A stretch of DNA of 64,000 nt from Flavimobilis marinus (GTDB lineage: Bacteria > Actinomycetota > Actinomycetes > Actinomycetales > Cellulomonadaceae): NCBI RefSeq assembly GCF_900113055.1, contig NZ_FONZ01000001.1, forward strand, positions 744,001 to 808,000. The letters are read 5' to 3'. Below the pieces are notes generated by a model. That model was not told where the DNA came from, made no database searches, and saw only the letters and a program-made list of their open reading frames with translations. Shown here piece after piece: positions 17,411-26,135 of the stretch. The position numbers and the translations under genes are program-made. Every line of letters begins with the position of its first letter. The stretch's first letter is position 1.

Positions 17411-18565
17411 ATGAGCAACGCGAACGCGCCGAGGGCGGAGCGCACGGCCAGGGATCCGTGGCTGGACAACGCCCGGTTCCTCGCGGCAACGCTGATCCTC
17501 GTCGTGCACTTCGCCAAGCAGGTTCCCGGTGACAGCACGACGATCGACCTGCTGAACTACGCGACCTGGCCCATGCGGGTCCCGCTGTACGCGCTCGTGG
17601 CCGGGTTCTTCTCGAGTGCTGCTCCGCTGGAGGGGCGCCGCGCCGTGGCGTTGCTGCGCAACGTCTTGTTCGTCTACCTCGCGTTCGAGCTCCTCGCGAC
17701 GGCGCACAAGTGGGCGCTCACGGGAGTCCTGGCGTTCAACCCTGCGGAACCGTCGTTCGCCCTGTGGTTCCTGCTCGCGCTGTTCCTGTGGCGCGTCACG
17801 CTGCCGCTGGTGGCCAACCTGCGCTTCCTGCTGCCCGTCGCGGTTGCGGCCAGCGCCGTCGCCTGCCTCGTCCCGTCCCTGGGTGCGGACCTCGCGGCCG
17901 CCCGCACGATCGGCTTCTGGCCGGTGTTCCTGGTGGGGTGGAAGCTCAAGCAGGTGGGGCTCCACCGTGTGCTGGGACCCGGGTGGGTGCGGTTCGTGGC
18001 GGCGGCGGTCCTCCTGGCGTGGGCGGCGTTCTGCTACGTGCAGATGGACACCTTCGAGGCGCGCTGGTTCTCGATGCGCAAGCACCACTCCGGCACCATG
18101 GCCGAGGAGCTCACCGAGGCGCTGGTCCGGCTCGGTCTCGTCACGGTGGCGGTGCTCGGGGCGCTGTCCCTGCTCGCGCTCGTGCCGCGGCGGCGGTTGT
18201 GGGCCGTGACGTACCTCGGGTCCGGCTCGCTGTACGTGTACCTGCTGCACCCGTTCGTGCTGCGCGAGGTCGAGCGGACGGACTACTTCCAGTCTGTCGA
18301 CAGCCTGCCGGAGATCCTGCTGCTCCTGCTGGCCGGCGCGGTGCTCGCCTGCGTGCTCGCGTCCCCACCTGTGCGTCGTGCGCTGCGTTGGCTGGTGCAG
18401 CCGCGCTACACGTGGCCGTTCGTGACTGCCGGGGCGCCCGCGGCGGCGATCGTCGAGGTGCGCCCGTCCGTGGTGGACGCCGTCTCTAGCGCAGCGACCA
18501 GCGCCACGCCGTCGCCGGCGGGTTCCCGCGCAGACCGCGCGAGCGATCAGCCCAGTGCCCGCTGA
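17411..18565 (+). CDS. Acyltransferase family 3 membrane protein
   Basis: 384 residues, about ten hydrophobic helices. The N-terminus DPWLDNARFLAATLILVVHFAK has the D-N-x-R-F and His layout of O-acetyltransferases of the OafA / fucose-4-O-acetylase type, which move acyl groups onto cell-surface sugars or polymers. C-terminal residues after about 340 are a polar tail. The last 80 bp overlap the convergent accE gene, so the tail may be a secondary extension. A TAGGGT -10 candidate lies about 50 bp upstream. Confidence 0.8.
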   Translation: MSNANAPRAERTARDPWLDNARFLAATLILVVHFAKQVPGDSTTIDLLNYATWPMRVPLYALVAGFFSSAAPLEGRRAVALLRNVLFVYLAFELLATAHKWALTGVLAFNPAEPSFALWFLLALFLWRVTLPLVANLRFLLPVAVAASAVACLVPSLGADLAAARTIGFWPVFLVGWKLKQVGLHRVLGPGWVRFVAAAVLLAWAAFCYVQMDTFEARWFSMRKHHSGTMAEELTEALVRLGLVTVAVLGALSLLALVPRRRLWAVTYLGSGSLYVYLLHPFVLREVERTDYFQSVDSLPEILLLLLAGAVLACVLASPPVRRALRWLVQPRYTWPFVTAGAPAAAIVEVRPSVVDAVSSAATSATPSPAGSRADRASDQPSAR

Positions 18566-18701
18566 GGTCACCGCCGTCGTCGTCTGACGGGGCCTGCTCG
18601 CCTGCGGCCAGACCGGCGACGAGGGCCGCGAGCTCGAGGTCGTCGGGCACGCCACGCACGACCTGCATGCCCGGGCGCACGGACGCCTGGTCCTCGCTCA
18701 C
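18486..18701 (-). CDS. accE: Acyl-CoA carboxylase epsilon subunit
   Basis: 71-residue accessory subunit that stabilises the AccA3-AccD complex in actinobacteria. The N-terminal VVRGVPDDLELAALVAGLAA and the C-terminal Trp-rich end (SGHWADRSRGLR, TAWRWSLR) are the family hallmarks, with an acidic linker between. It begins 3 bp after the stop of the acidic 186-residue gene, forming the operon accD, unknown, accE. Its 3' end overlaps the convergent acyltransferase by 80 bp. Confidence 0.85.
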   Translation of the reverse strand: MSEDQASVRPGMQVVRGVPDDLELAALVAGLAAGEQAPSDDDGGDLSGHWADRSRGLRGNPPATAWRWSLR

Positions 18702-18704
18702 GGA

Positions 18705-19265
18705 TCAGTCCTCGTCGTCGGTGTCGTCGTCGTCGCCGTAGACCGCGTCCCGGCTGAGCTCCCACTGGCGCACCGTGAAGCCGGCGCCGATCAGCGAGCT
18801 GGCGATCGTGTTGCCGCCCTCCTCGAGGATCGAGAACGCCTCGTCCAGGCGCTCCTCGGTGCCCTCGATGCCGGGGGCGACCAGGAACTCCATGTCGAAC
18901 ACGACGGCGCCGTCCTCGTGCTCGTCCTCGGTGTCGTCGTCGGACTCCTCGTCCTCCTCCCACGCCTCGATCGTGTGGCCCGAGACCAGGCCGAGGTCGG
19001 ACTCGAAGCGCTCGGAGATCGCGGCGTTCAGGCGCGCGATCTCCTCCTCGACGGCCTCGATCCGCGGGTCGTCCTCGGCGGTCGGCGCGGCGAACTCCGC
19101 GCGGATCCCGACGGCGGTGTCGACGTAGCGGTGCAGGCACGCGGTGAGCTCGTCGACCATCGCGTGCAGGGGAGCGGGGTCCACCTCGAGCGGGGCGAGG
19201 TGACGAGGGTCCGTCTCCTCCTCGTCGCCGTCGTGCGGGTCGAATGCGGTGGGATCGGTGCTCAT
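18705..19265 (-). CDS. Acidic protein of unknown function coupled to accD
   Basis: 186 residues, not recognised. The N-terminus [14 protein letters not shown] and two Asp/Glu tracts ([16 protein letters not shown], and DDDDTDDED at the end) make it strongly acidic. Between them is a hydrophilic helical stretch (residues 30-95) and a small ordered-looking region ([15 protein letters not shown] onward). No signal peptide or membrane helix. Its ATG overlaps the accD stop as ATGA, and accE follows 3 bp later, so it is made together with the carboxylase. A role in assembly or regulation of the complex is inference. Confidence 0.75.
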   Translation of the reverse strand: MSTDPTAFDPHDGDEEETDPRHLAPLEVDPAPLHAMVDELTACLHRYVDTAVGIRAEFAAPTAEDDPRIEAVEEEIARLNAAISERFESDLGLVSGHTIEAWEEDEESDDDTEDEHEDGAVVFDMEFLVAPGIEGTEERLDEAFSILEEGGNTIASSLIGAGFTVRQWELSRDAVYGDDDDTDDED

Positions 19266-20854
19266 AGCGGAATGTTCCCATGCTTCTTGGGGGGCAGCGA
19301 GGCGCGCTTGGTACGCAGCGCGCGCAGGGCGCGGACCACCTGGACGCGCGTCTGGGAGGGGTCGATGACGTCGTCGACATAGCCGCGCTGGGCGGCGCCC
19401 CACGGGTTCACGATCTCGTCCTCGTACTCGGCCGTGAGGCGCGCACGCTCGGCGGCCTCGTCGCCACCGGAGGCCACGACGCCACGCAGGGTGGAGCGGT
19501 GCAGGATGTTCACCGCGCCCGCGGCCCCCATGACGGCGATCTGCGCGGTGGGCCACGCGAGGTTGACGTCGGCGCCCAGCTGCTTGGACCCCATCACGAT
19601 GTACGCGCCGCCGTAGGCCTTGCGCGTGATGATCGTGACGAGGGGGACGGTGGCCTCGGCGTAGGCGTAGATCAGCTTCGCGCCGCGCCGGATGATCCCG
19701 TTCCACTCCTGGTCGGTGCCGGGCAGGAACCCGGGGACGTCTACGAGGGTGAGCACGGGGATGTTGAACGCGTCGCAGGTGCGCACGAACCGCGCGGCCT
19801 TCTCGGCCGCGTTGATGTCGAGCGTGCCGGCCATGGACATGGGCTGGTTGGCGACGATCCCCACCGCGTGGCCCTCGACGTGCGCGAACCCGACGATGAC
19901 GTTCGTCGCGTACAGCGCCTGGATCTCGAGCAGCTCGCCCTCGTCGACGATGTGCTCGATCACCGTACGCATGTCGTACGGCGTGGAGTCCGAGTCCGGG
20001 ATCAGCGTGTCGAGCTCGAGGTCGAGCTCGGTGACCTCGAGCTCGGGGTCCGCGCCGAACGTGGGCGGGTCCGCCAGGTTGTTCTGCGGCAGGAAGGTCA
20101 GCAGGTGGCGCACGAAGTCGAGGGCGTCGTCCTCGTCGTCGGCCATGTAGTGCGCGACGCCGGAGCGCTCGTTGTGGGTACGGGCGCCGCCGAGCTCCTC
20201 GAAGCCGACGTCCTCGCCGGTGACCGAGCGGATCACGTCCGGGCCGGTGATGAACATGTTCGACGTGCCGTCGGCCATCACGATGAAGTCCGTGAGCGCG
20301 GGGGAGTACACGGCGCCGCCGGCGCTGGGGCCGAGGATCAGGGAGATCTGCGGGATCACGCCCGACGCCGCGACGTTGCGGCGGAAGATCTCCGCGAACT
20401 GGGTCAGGGCCGCGACGCCCTCCTGGATGCGCGCGCCACCGCCGTCGGAGATGCCGATCAGCGGCACGCCCGTGCGCAGGGCGAGGTCCATGACCTTGGT
20501 GATCTTCTGGCCGTGCACCTCGCCCAGGCTCCCGCCGAACACGGTGAAGTCCTGGGAGTAGATGCAGACCTGGCGCCCGTCGATGGTGCCGTGCCCGACG
20601 ACGACGCCGTCGCCCGCCACCTTGCGCTTGTTCAGGCCGAAGCTCGTGGTGCGGTGGGTGGCGTAGGCGTCGAGCTCGACGAACGTGCCCGGGTCGAGCA
20701 GCTCGGTGACGCGCTCGCGGGCGGACTTCTTGCTGCGCGCGTGCTGCTTGTCCTGCGCGGCGGCCTCGGGGACGTCGACGGCGGCGGTGCGCCGCGCGGC
20801 CAGGTCCTCGAGCTTCGCGGCGGTGCGGTTCTCGGCGATGGGGTTGTCGGTCAC
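19262..20854 (-). CDS. accD: Acyl-CoA carboxylase beta subunit (carboxyltransferase)
   Basis: Moves the carboxyl group from biotin to acetyl- or propionyl-CoA; 530 residues, the usual AccD4/AccD5 size. Two crotonase-fold halves are visible. The first half has [23 protein letters not shown] and [13 protein letters not shown], and the oxyanion segment [16 protein letters not shown] follows. The second half has [21 protein letters not shown] and [16 protein letters not shown] 20854 has TAGTCT 6 nt upstream. A GTTGT-N9-ACAAC repeat lies 67-85 bp upstream. Substrate preference is not determined. Confidence 0.95.
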   Translation of the reverse strand: MTDNPIAENRTAAKLEDLAARRTAAVDVPEAAAQDKQHARSKKSARERVTELLDPGTFVELDAYATHRTTSFGLNKRKVAGDGVVVGHGTIDGRQVCIYSQDFTVFGGSLGEVHGQKITKVMDLALRTGVPLIGISDGGGARIQEGVAALTQFAEIFRRNVAASGVIPQISLILGPSAGGAVYSPALTDFIVMADGTSNMFITGPDVIRSVTGEDVGFEELGGARTHNERSGVAHYMADDEDDALDFVRHLLTFLPQNNLADPPTFGADPELEVTELDLELDTLIPDSDSTPYDMRTVIEHIVDEGELLEIQALYATNVIVGFAHVEGHAVGIVANQPMSMAGTLDINAAEKAARFVRTCDAFNIPVLTLVDVPGFLPGTDQEWNGIIRRGAKLIYAYAEATVPLVTIITRKAYGGAYIVMGSKQLGADVNLAWPTAQIAVMGAAGAVNILHRSTLRGVVASGGDEAAERARLTAEYEDEIVNPWGAAQRGYVDDVIDPSQTRVQVVRALRALRTKRASLPPKKHGNIPL

Positions 20855-20860
20855 CCCACG

Positions 20861-20866
20861 AGACTA
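20861..20866 (-). promoter_or_regulatory. -10 hexamer of accD
   Basis: TAGTCT on the minus strand, 6 nt before the GTG at 20854. Confidence 0.5.
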
Positions 20867-20920
20867 GGGCTTCCGTCCTAGGTCGAGGCGGGAGATCGCG
20901 GTGCGCGTTCCCTCGGTGGC

Positions 20921-20939
20921 GTTGTGGGAAGTCCACAAC
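20921..20939. promoter_or_regulatory. Inverted repeat GTTGT-N9-ACAAC upstream of accD
   Basis: GTTGTGGGAAGTCCACAAC; the inner bases also pair, giving GTTGTGG/CCACAAC. It lies about 75 bp before accD and 8 bp after the acyltransferase-SGNH stop, so it could instead be that gene's terminator. The likeness to the sites before accBC favours an operator. Confidence 0.5.
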
Positions 20940-20947
20940 TCCCGGCC

Positions 20948-22999
20948 TCAGGGCAGGCGCAGCTCGGCCGCGATCTCGGCCCAGACGCGCGTGTCCAGGA
21001 GGCGCGCATACGTCGTCGTGAGGTGCTGCTCGTCGCGGTGCACCAGGACGTTGCCGACGACGGCCGGGCAGGTCGTGTCCGTGCAGAACCAGGCCGTGGT
21101 GTCGACCCAGCGGACCCCGGGCGTCCGGCGGGCAGCGTCGGCCTGGTGGTCGACGGGCATGGCTTCTGAACGCGGCCGCGCGCATTCGTCCGGTGCGTGG
21201 GGCTTGGCCGCGACGCAGTCCAGGGTCCCGTCGTCGGGGAGCATCAGCGGGTTGTCGCCGAGCACCACTATGGGCAGACCGTCAGCGAGCAACGCCTGCC
21301 AGATCTCGACGAACCCGTCGGCCGGGACGTCGCCCTCGGCCCACGGCACGGCGGTGCGGGCGGACGTGACGACGACGTCGATCGCGTCGTCAGCGAGCAG
21401 CGCGGCGAGCGTGGCGTCGTTGGCCGTGAGGCATGGCCCGCCGCGGGCCGCGTCGGTGGCACGTTGGGCGGTCGAGAACGGGCAGCTGGAGTGGAAGAAC
21501 GTCAGCACGCGCGCGTCGTGGGTCTCCGCGATGGACTGCAGCGCCGGGAGGTACTGCTCGGCGTGGGAGTCGCCCACGAGGGCGATGACGAGGTCGGCGT
21601 CCGGTGCGCCGAACTCGCACACGGGCGTGCTCGGGGATCCCATGTCGGACTTGCAGCGGCCCTCGGCGCCCTCGGGCAGGTCGCGCCGGGCACGTTCGGG
21701 CGAGGGGACGATCACGTCCCTGGTGGCGACGAAGCTGGTGAAGCCGCCCGGCGTGAGGGCGTCCGGCCCGAGCCCGGCCGGAGGGTCCGCGAGGAGCTGC
21801 GCACCGGCGTCGGCGCGGCGATCCGCGCGGTGGTCCCCGACGACCGCGAGGGCGACGAAGGCCACCGCGACAGCCACGCTGGCGGTGACAAACACGGCGA
21901 ACGTGCGTCGCATCCCAGGACCCGACGCTGGCGCGCGCAGGCAGGGGACCTCCACGTACCGGCGGGACGCCCAGGCGAGCGCGAGCGAGCTGACGAGCGC
22001 TAGCCAGGGCGAGTCCGGGAGCACGAGGAGCACGGGCCAGTGCCACAGGTACAGCGAGAACGACGCGTCGCCGAGCCACTGCACGCCGCGGGACCGGACG
22101 GCCCGGCCGAGTGCTCCGGTCACTGTGGTCTCGCCCGCGAGGACGGCGACGGCGGTGGCCGCGCAGGGGAGCAGCGCCAGCCAGCCGGGATAGCGCTCGG
22201 GTTCGTCGAGGGCGAGGCAGACGGCGACCAGGGCCGCGACCGCGAGGCCGAACGTGACGGTGCGGGTGCGCGGAGACCAGCCGAGGGCGGGGACGAAGGC
22301 CGCGAGCCCGCCCAGTGCCAGCTCCCACGCGCGCGTCGTCGTGGCGAAGTAGCTGGCAGGGCCGGTGCCGAGCGTCGAGAGCGCCGAGAGGGCCAGGGAG
22401 ACAGCGAACACCGTGGCTGCGGACACGAGGAACACGCGACGGAACGCCTGGCGTCGTCGCCGCGCCCACGCAATCGCGGCGACCGCGAGGAGCGGCCACA
22501 CGAGGTAGAACTGCTCCTCGACGGCGAGCGACCAGTAGTGCTGGAAGGGAGACGGCGCGGTGCCCTCGGCGAGGTAGTCCACCGAGTCCAGCGCGAGGAG
22601 CCAGTTGGTGCCGGAGACGACGCTCGCGATGCCGGTCCGCACGACCTCGTGCCAGCGCGGCTCCGGCAGCAGGAACGGCGTGGCGGCGGCCGTGGCGAGC
22701 AGGACGAGCAGCGCCGCTGGCGCGATCCTGCGCACCCGCCGGGCGTAGAACGACGCCAGCGAGAACCGACCGCTCCTGGCGTGCTCGCGGAGCATGTGGC
22801 CGGTGATGAGGTAACCCGACAGGACGAAGAACACGTCGACGCCGACGAAGCCGCCAGGGACCGCTCCCGGCCACAGGTGGTACGCCACGACCGCCACCAC
22901 GGCGAAGGCGCGCAGCGCCTGGATCTCGGGGGAGAAGCTGCGTGTGCCGGGGCTGGGGATGGCGGCGGGCGGAGCCGATACCGGGGCTGCGTGCGTCAT
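20948..22999 (-). CDS. Acyltransferase 3 / SGNH hydrolase fusion (peptidoglycan or glycan O-acetyltransferase type)
   Basis: 683 residues. The N-terminal half is an acyltransferase-3 membrane domain (IQALRAFAVVAVVAYHLWP, FFVLSGYLITGH, WSLAVEEQFYLVWPL; about ten helices). The C-terminal extracytoplasmic SGNH domain has the nucleophile in VGDSHAEQYLPAL and a D-x-x-H in RDEQHLTTTYA. The architecture matches OatA/OafB enzymes, which acetylate peptidoglycan or other surface glycans. ATG 22999 is chosen because GGGAGGA precedes it, rather than the GTG four codons upstream. Divergent from birA. Confidence 0.88.
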   Translation of the reverse strand: MTHAAPVSAPPAAIPSPGTRSFSPEIQALRAFAVVAVVAYHLWPGAVPGGFVGVDVFFVLSGYLITGHMLREHARSGRFSLASFYARRVRRIAPAALLVLLATAAATPFLLPEPRWHEVVRTGIASVVSGTNWLLALDSVDYLAEGTAPSPFQHYWSLAVEEQFYLVWPLLAVAAIAWARRRRQAFRRVFLVSAATVFAVSLALSALSTLGTGPASYFATTTRAWELALGGLAAFVPALGWSPRTRTVTFGLAVAALVAVCLALDEPERYPGWLALLPCAATAVAVLAGETTVTGALGRAVRSRGVQWLGDASFSLYLWHWPVLLVLPDSPWLALVSSLALAWASRRYVEVPCLRAPASGPGMRRTFAVFVTASVAVAVAFVALAVVGDHRADRRADAGAQLLADPPAGLGPDALTPGGFTSFVATRDVIVPSPERARRDLPEGAEGRCKSDMGSPSTPVCEFGAPDADLVIALVGDSHAEQYLPALQSIAETHDARVLTFFHSSCPFSTAQRATDAARGGPCLTANDATLAALLADDAIDVVVTSARTAVPWAEGDVPADGFVEIWQALLADGLPIVVLGDNPLMLPDDGTLDCVAAKPHAPDECARPRSEAMPVDHQADAARRTPGVRWVDTTAWFCTDTTCPAVVGNVLVHRDEQHLTTTYARLLDTRVWAEIAAELRLP

Positions 23000-23085
23000 C
23001 GTCCTCCCCACCCCGCACGGGTGCGCGCTCGAGCAGCGTAGCGCGCCGCCTGCGCCCGCCTGGGTGGACAGGGCAGGATGGGCAG

Positions 23086-23961
23086 ATGGTCACCACCGCT
23101 GCTCACGGACCGCTGGACCGCGCGCTGCTCGGCGAGCTGCTGCTCCAGCCTGGGGGTCCGCTCGCGCGGCTCGAGGTGCTCGACGCGATCGACTCGACCA
23201 ACTCGTACCTCGCCCGGGAGGTCGAGCGGGACCCCGGTGCGTGGCCGGCGCCGACGCTCGTCGTGGCCGAGCACCAGACGGCGGGCCGGGGTCGGCTCGA
23301 CCGGTCCTGGCAGACCCCGCCCGGGTCCGCGCTGACGGCGTCGCTCCTGCTCGAGCCGGTGACGCCACGGGAGACGTGGTCGTGGCTCCCGCTCCTGGGT
23401 GGGCTCGGCACGGTGCACGCGTTGCGTGCGACGGCGGGGATCGGCGCGGTGCTCAAGTGGCCCAACGACATCCTCGTCGCGCCGGCGGACGCGACCGACA
23501 TGTTCGGGTGGGGCCGGTGGCGCAAGCTCGGCGGCATCCTCACGGAGGTGCTGCCCGACGGGAAGGTCGTCGTCGGGCTGGGGCTGAACGTGTCGCAGAC
23601 GGCGGACGAGCTCCCCGTGAGCTCGGCGACGTCGATCGCGCTGTGCGGGCCCCGCGTGGGGGAGCCGCCGACGCGCGAGGTGCTGCTGGACGCGCTCGCG
23701 GAGGCGATCGCGGAGGTGCTCGGGCGGTGGACGGAGGCGGGCGGCGACGTGGCTGCGGCCGGGCTCGACGCGGATGTCACGGGCGTGCTCGCGACGGCTG
23801 GGCAGGAGGTGCGCGTGCTCGTCTCCGGCGGTCGGGAGATCCGCGGGCGGGCCGTGGGGCTCGGGCCGCTGGGGGAGCTGGTCGTGGAGACCGCGCCGGG
23901 GGAGTTCGAGGCTGTCACCAGTGGGGACGTGCAGCACATCCGGGTGGCGGGGGAAGCGTAG
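23086..23961 (+). CDS. birA: Biotin-[acetyl-CoA carboxylase] ligase
   Basis: Attaches biotin to the carrier-domain lysine of the carboxylase encoded nearby. 291 residues. The BPL domain has IDSTNSYLAREV, the biotin/AMP loop GRGRLDRSWQTPPGSAL and KWPNDIL, and the C-terminal SH3-like cap ends EAVTSGDVQHIRV. There is no N-terminal winged helix, so it is a non-regulatory (class I) ligase. ATG 23086 has CAGGAT 6 nt upstream. In mycobacteria birA is also next to accD5-accE5. Confidence 0.94.
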   Translation: MVTTAAHGPLDRALLGELLLQPGGPLARLEVLDAIDSTNSYLAREVERDPGAWPAPTLVVAEHQTAGRGRLDRSWQTPPGSALTASLLLEPVTPRETWSWLPLLGGLGTVHALRATAGIGAVLKWPNDILVAPADATDMFGWGRWRKLGGILTEVLPDGKVVVGLGLNVSQTADELPVSSATSIALCGPRVGEPPTREVLLDALAEAIAEVLGRWTEAGGDVAAAGLDADVTGVLATAGQEVRVLVSGGREIRGRAVGLGPLGELVVETAPGEFEAVTSGDVQHIRVAGEA

Positions 23962-23988
23962 GTCTGACGCGTCGGGGCGAGCCCCGCT

Positions 23989-24285
23989 GGCATCCGCGCG
24001 GCCGTCGAGGCCCGACGGCGCCGGCCCGGCCTCGCCGTGCTCGTGCTGTCCGCGTACGTCGGTCAGGCGTTCGCGACCGACCGCCTGACCGAGCGCGAGC
24101 GCGAGGTGCTCGCCGCGATGGCCGAGGGTCTCGGCAACACGGCGATCGCGCAGCGGCTCGTGGTCACCGAGGGCGCGGAGTACAAGCACATCCGCAGCAT
24201 CTTCGCGAAGCTCGACCTTCCGCCCGACGACCGCGCCGACCGGCGCGTGACCGCCGTGCTGCGCTACCTGGACGCCGCGCGCTGA
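23989..24285 (+). pseudogene. Remnant of a NarL/LuxR-type response regulator
   Basis: Reading from 23989 the frame gives GIRAAVEARRRRPGLAVLVLSAY, the centre of a response-regulator receiver domain. It jumps within a few residues to DRLTEREREVLAAMAEG and a nearly whole LuxR helix-turn-helix (NTAIAQRLVVTEGAEYKHIRSIFAKLDLPPDD) ending at 24285. The phospho-acceptor half and the end of the receiver domain are missing, and an in-frame TGA lies upstream at 23965. No start codon with a ribosome site is seen; the only one is an internal GTG (24037), which would give 82 residues. It is best read as a gene decayed by 5' loss plus an internal deletion. The rest of 23962-24355 holds nothing but the cyclase promoter. 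Confidence 0.7.
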
Positions 24286-24343
24286 GCATGCCCGGTTCGC
24301 GCCGGGATGTCGCCCAGGTCACATCCGGAGGGTCGTCCGACGT

Positions 24344-24349
24344 TAGGAT
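24344..24349 (+). promoter_or_regulatory. -10 hexamer of the adenylate cyclase gene
   Basis: TAGGAT, 6 nt before the GTG at 24356. Confidence 0.5.
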
Positions 24350-24355
24350 GCTCGG

Positions 24356-25450
24356 GTGTCTCCTCAATGGCCCGCGGCAGCGGACGAGCTCATCTCGCGC
24401 CTGCTCGGCGGACCCCGCGAGCTGACCCTCGCGGAGCTCGCCGACGTCGCCGGGCTCAGCCCCGAGGTCGCGCAGCGCTACTGGCAGCTCGTCGGCCTCC
24501 CCGTGACCAACCCCGAGGCCCGCGAGTTCACGCGCGACGACGCCGCCTCCCTGCGCCGGCTCATGGAGGCGGCCTCCGCCGAGGGGCTGGACGAGCGCAC
24601 GATGGCCACCCTCATCCGCTCCGTCGGGCACAGCACCGAGCGGCTGTCGCTGTGGCACTTCGAGGCCCTCGTGGATCACATGGTGCGCCGTTACGACGTG
24701 TCCGACGCCGACGCACGATTCAAGGTCCTCGAGGAGTTCTCCCGTATCTCGGGCGCGCTCGAGGAGCAGCTGGTGCACGCCTGGCGGCGTCAGGTCGCGG
24801 CGCTCGCGGGCCGCATCTCCGTGGAGTTCGGCAGCGACGTGACCGACGACGGGCGGCTGAGCCCGCGCGACGGCGGCGAGCTGCCGCTACCGCGCGCCGT
24901 CGGGTTCGCCGACATCGTCTCCTTCACGCGCCTGACCGCCACGCTCGGCGCGACCGAGCTGGCCAACTTCATCCAGGTGTTCGAGGACCGCGCCCGCGAC
25001 GTCGTCACCGCGAACGGCGGCCGCGTGGTCAAGACCATCGGCGACGCCCTCCTCTTCATCGCCGACGACGTCGCCACGGGAGCCAAGGTCGCACTCGGCC
25101 TCGCGCAGGCCGGGCAGGGCACCGGGCTGGTCGGGCCCGACGGCGTCACCGCGCGCCCCGTTCGCGTCAGCCTCGTGTGGGGACGCGTGCTGTCCCGGTT
25201 CGGCGACGTGTTCGGTCCGTCGGTGAACCTCGCGTCGCGCCTGACCGACCAGGCCGACCCGTCGACCGTCCTGCTGGACCCCGCGACCGCCCGCCGGCTC
25301 GCCGGGGACCCGCGCTTCGCGCTCACCGAGCTGCCCCCGCGGGACATGCCCGGGGTCGGCGAGGTCGCCCCGGTCCGCCTCGAGTGGGCCGAGCCCGACG
25401 ACGCGCTGGGCGACGGTCCCGTGGGCGTCGACTACACCGGCGAGGACTAG
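24356..25450 (+). CDS. Class III adenylate/guanylate cyclase with N-terminal regulatory domain
   Basis: Makes cAMP (or cGMP) from the nucleoside triphosphate; 364 residues, soluble. Residues 1-160 are an all-helical region (LTLAELADVAGLSPEVAQRYWQLVGLP) resembling the autoinhibitory pH-sensing domain of M. tuberculosis Rv1264. Residues 180-345 are the catalytic domain. The first metal Asp is in GFADIVSFT, the adenine-specifying Lys and second Asp are in VVKTIGDALLF, and the transition-state Asn/Arg are in VNLASRLT. All catalytic residues are present, so it should be active as a homodimer. It is followed 6 bp later by a GNAT gene. Confidence 0.9.
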   Translation: MSPQWPAAADELISRLLGGPRELTLAELADVAGLSPEVAQRYWQLVGLPVTNPEAREFTRDDAASLRRLMEAASAEGLDERTMATLIRSVGHSTERLSLWHFEALVDHMVRRYDVSDADARFKVLEEFSRISGALEEQLVHAWRRQVAALAGRISVEFGSDVTDDGRLSPRDGGELPLPRAVGFADIVSFTRLTATLGATELANFIQVFEDRARDVVTANGGRVVKTIGDALLFIADDVATGAKVALGLAQAGQGTGLVGPDGVTARPVRVSLVWGRVLSRFGDVFGPSVNLASRLTDQADPSTVLLDPATARRLAGDPRFALTELPPRDMPGVGEVAPVRLEWAEPDDALGDGPVGVDYTGED

Positions 25451-25456
25451 GGCCCG

Positions 25457-26074
25457 ATGGCAGGGGTGCCGGAGCTGCGCGGACTGCTTGCCCGCGCGTA
25501 CGCCGACGACCCCCTGATGCGCTGGATCTTCCCCGACGACGCCACGCGCGCCGACGCGACTGCCGCCTGGCTCGGGCTGTTCGTCGAGGCCTACGTCGGG
25601 GCCGGGGGCGTGGACGTGCTGGACGTGGAGCGGGGCGCCAGGGGCGAGCCCTCCGTCGTCGGCTCCCCTCCCGAGGCGGTCGCCGTGTGGCGGATGCCCG
25701 GGGCGGCGCTGGTGTGGGGGGCGGCGCCGTCGGTCGGCGGGTTGCTGGCGGCGCTCGTCGGGGTGGAGCGGGCGCGGGAGATCGGGGCCGGGCTGGCGCA
25801 GACGCGAGGTCTGGCGCCGGACGAACCGCACGCCTACCTGCACTTCCTCGCTGTCGACCCCGAGCGGCAGGGGCGGGGGCGCGGCCGCGAGGTGCTCGCG
25901 CCGGGACTCGCGCGGGCGACCGGCGCCGGGCTGGGCGTGCACCTTGAGACGACCAACGCGCGCGCTGTGCCGTTCTACGAGCGCCTCGGCTTCGAAGTCA
26001 CGGCCCAGATCACGCTCGGGGACGACGGCCCGCCTCTGTGGGCGATGTGGCGGTCTCCGGACCACCGGCCCTAA
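25457..26074 (+). CDS. GNAT family N-acetyltransferase
   Basis: 205 residues. The C-terminal half carries the acetyl-CoA motif YLHFLAVDPERQGRGRGREVL (motif A, R-x-x-G-x-G/R) and the motif B end ETTNARAVPFYERLGFEV. The N-terminal AFADDPLMRWIFP-like start (AYADDPLMRWIFP) is typical of a common actinobacterial GNAT subgroup of unknown acceptor. It begins 6 bp after the cyclase stop and is probably co-transcribed. Cyclic-AMP-regulated protein acetyltransferases exist in mycobacteria, but no cyclic-nucleotide domain is present here, so a direct link is speculative. Confidence 0.85.
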   Translation: MAGVPELRGLLARAYADDPLMRWIFPDDATRADATAAWLGLFVEAYVGAGGVDVLDVERGARGEPSVVGSPPEAVAVWRMPGAALVWGAAPSVGGLLAALVGVERAREIGAGLAQTRGLAPDEPHAYLHFLAVDPERQGRGRGREVLAPGLARATGAGLGVHLETTNARAVPFYERLGFEVTAQITLGDDGPPLWAMWRSPDHRP

Positions 26075-26135
26075 CCCTTCCCTCCTCCCGGCCTCCTCCT
26101 CCCGGTCCCCGGTCCCCGGACCCCGTTGCCGCGCA

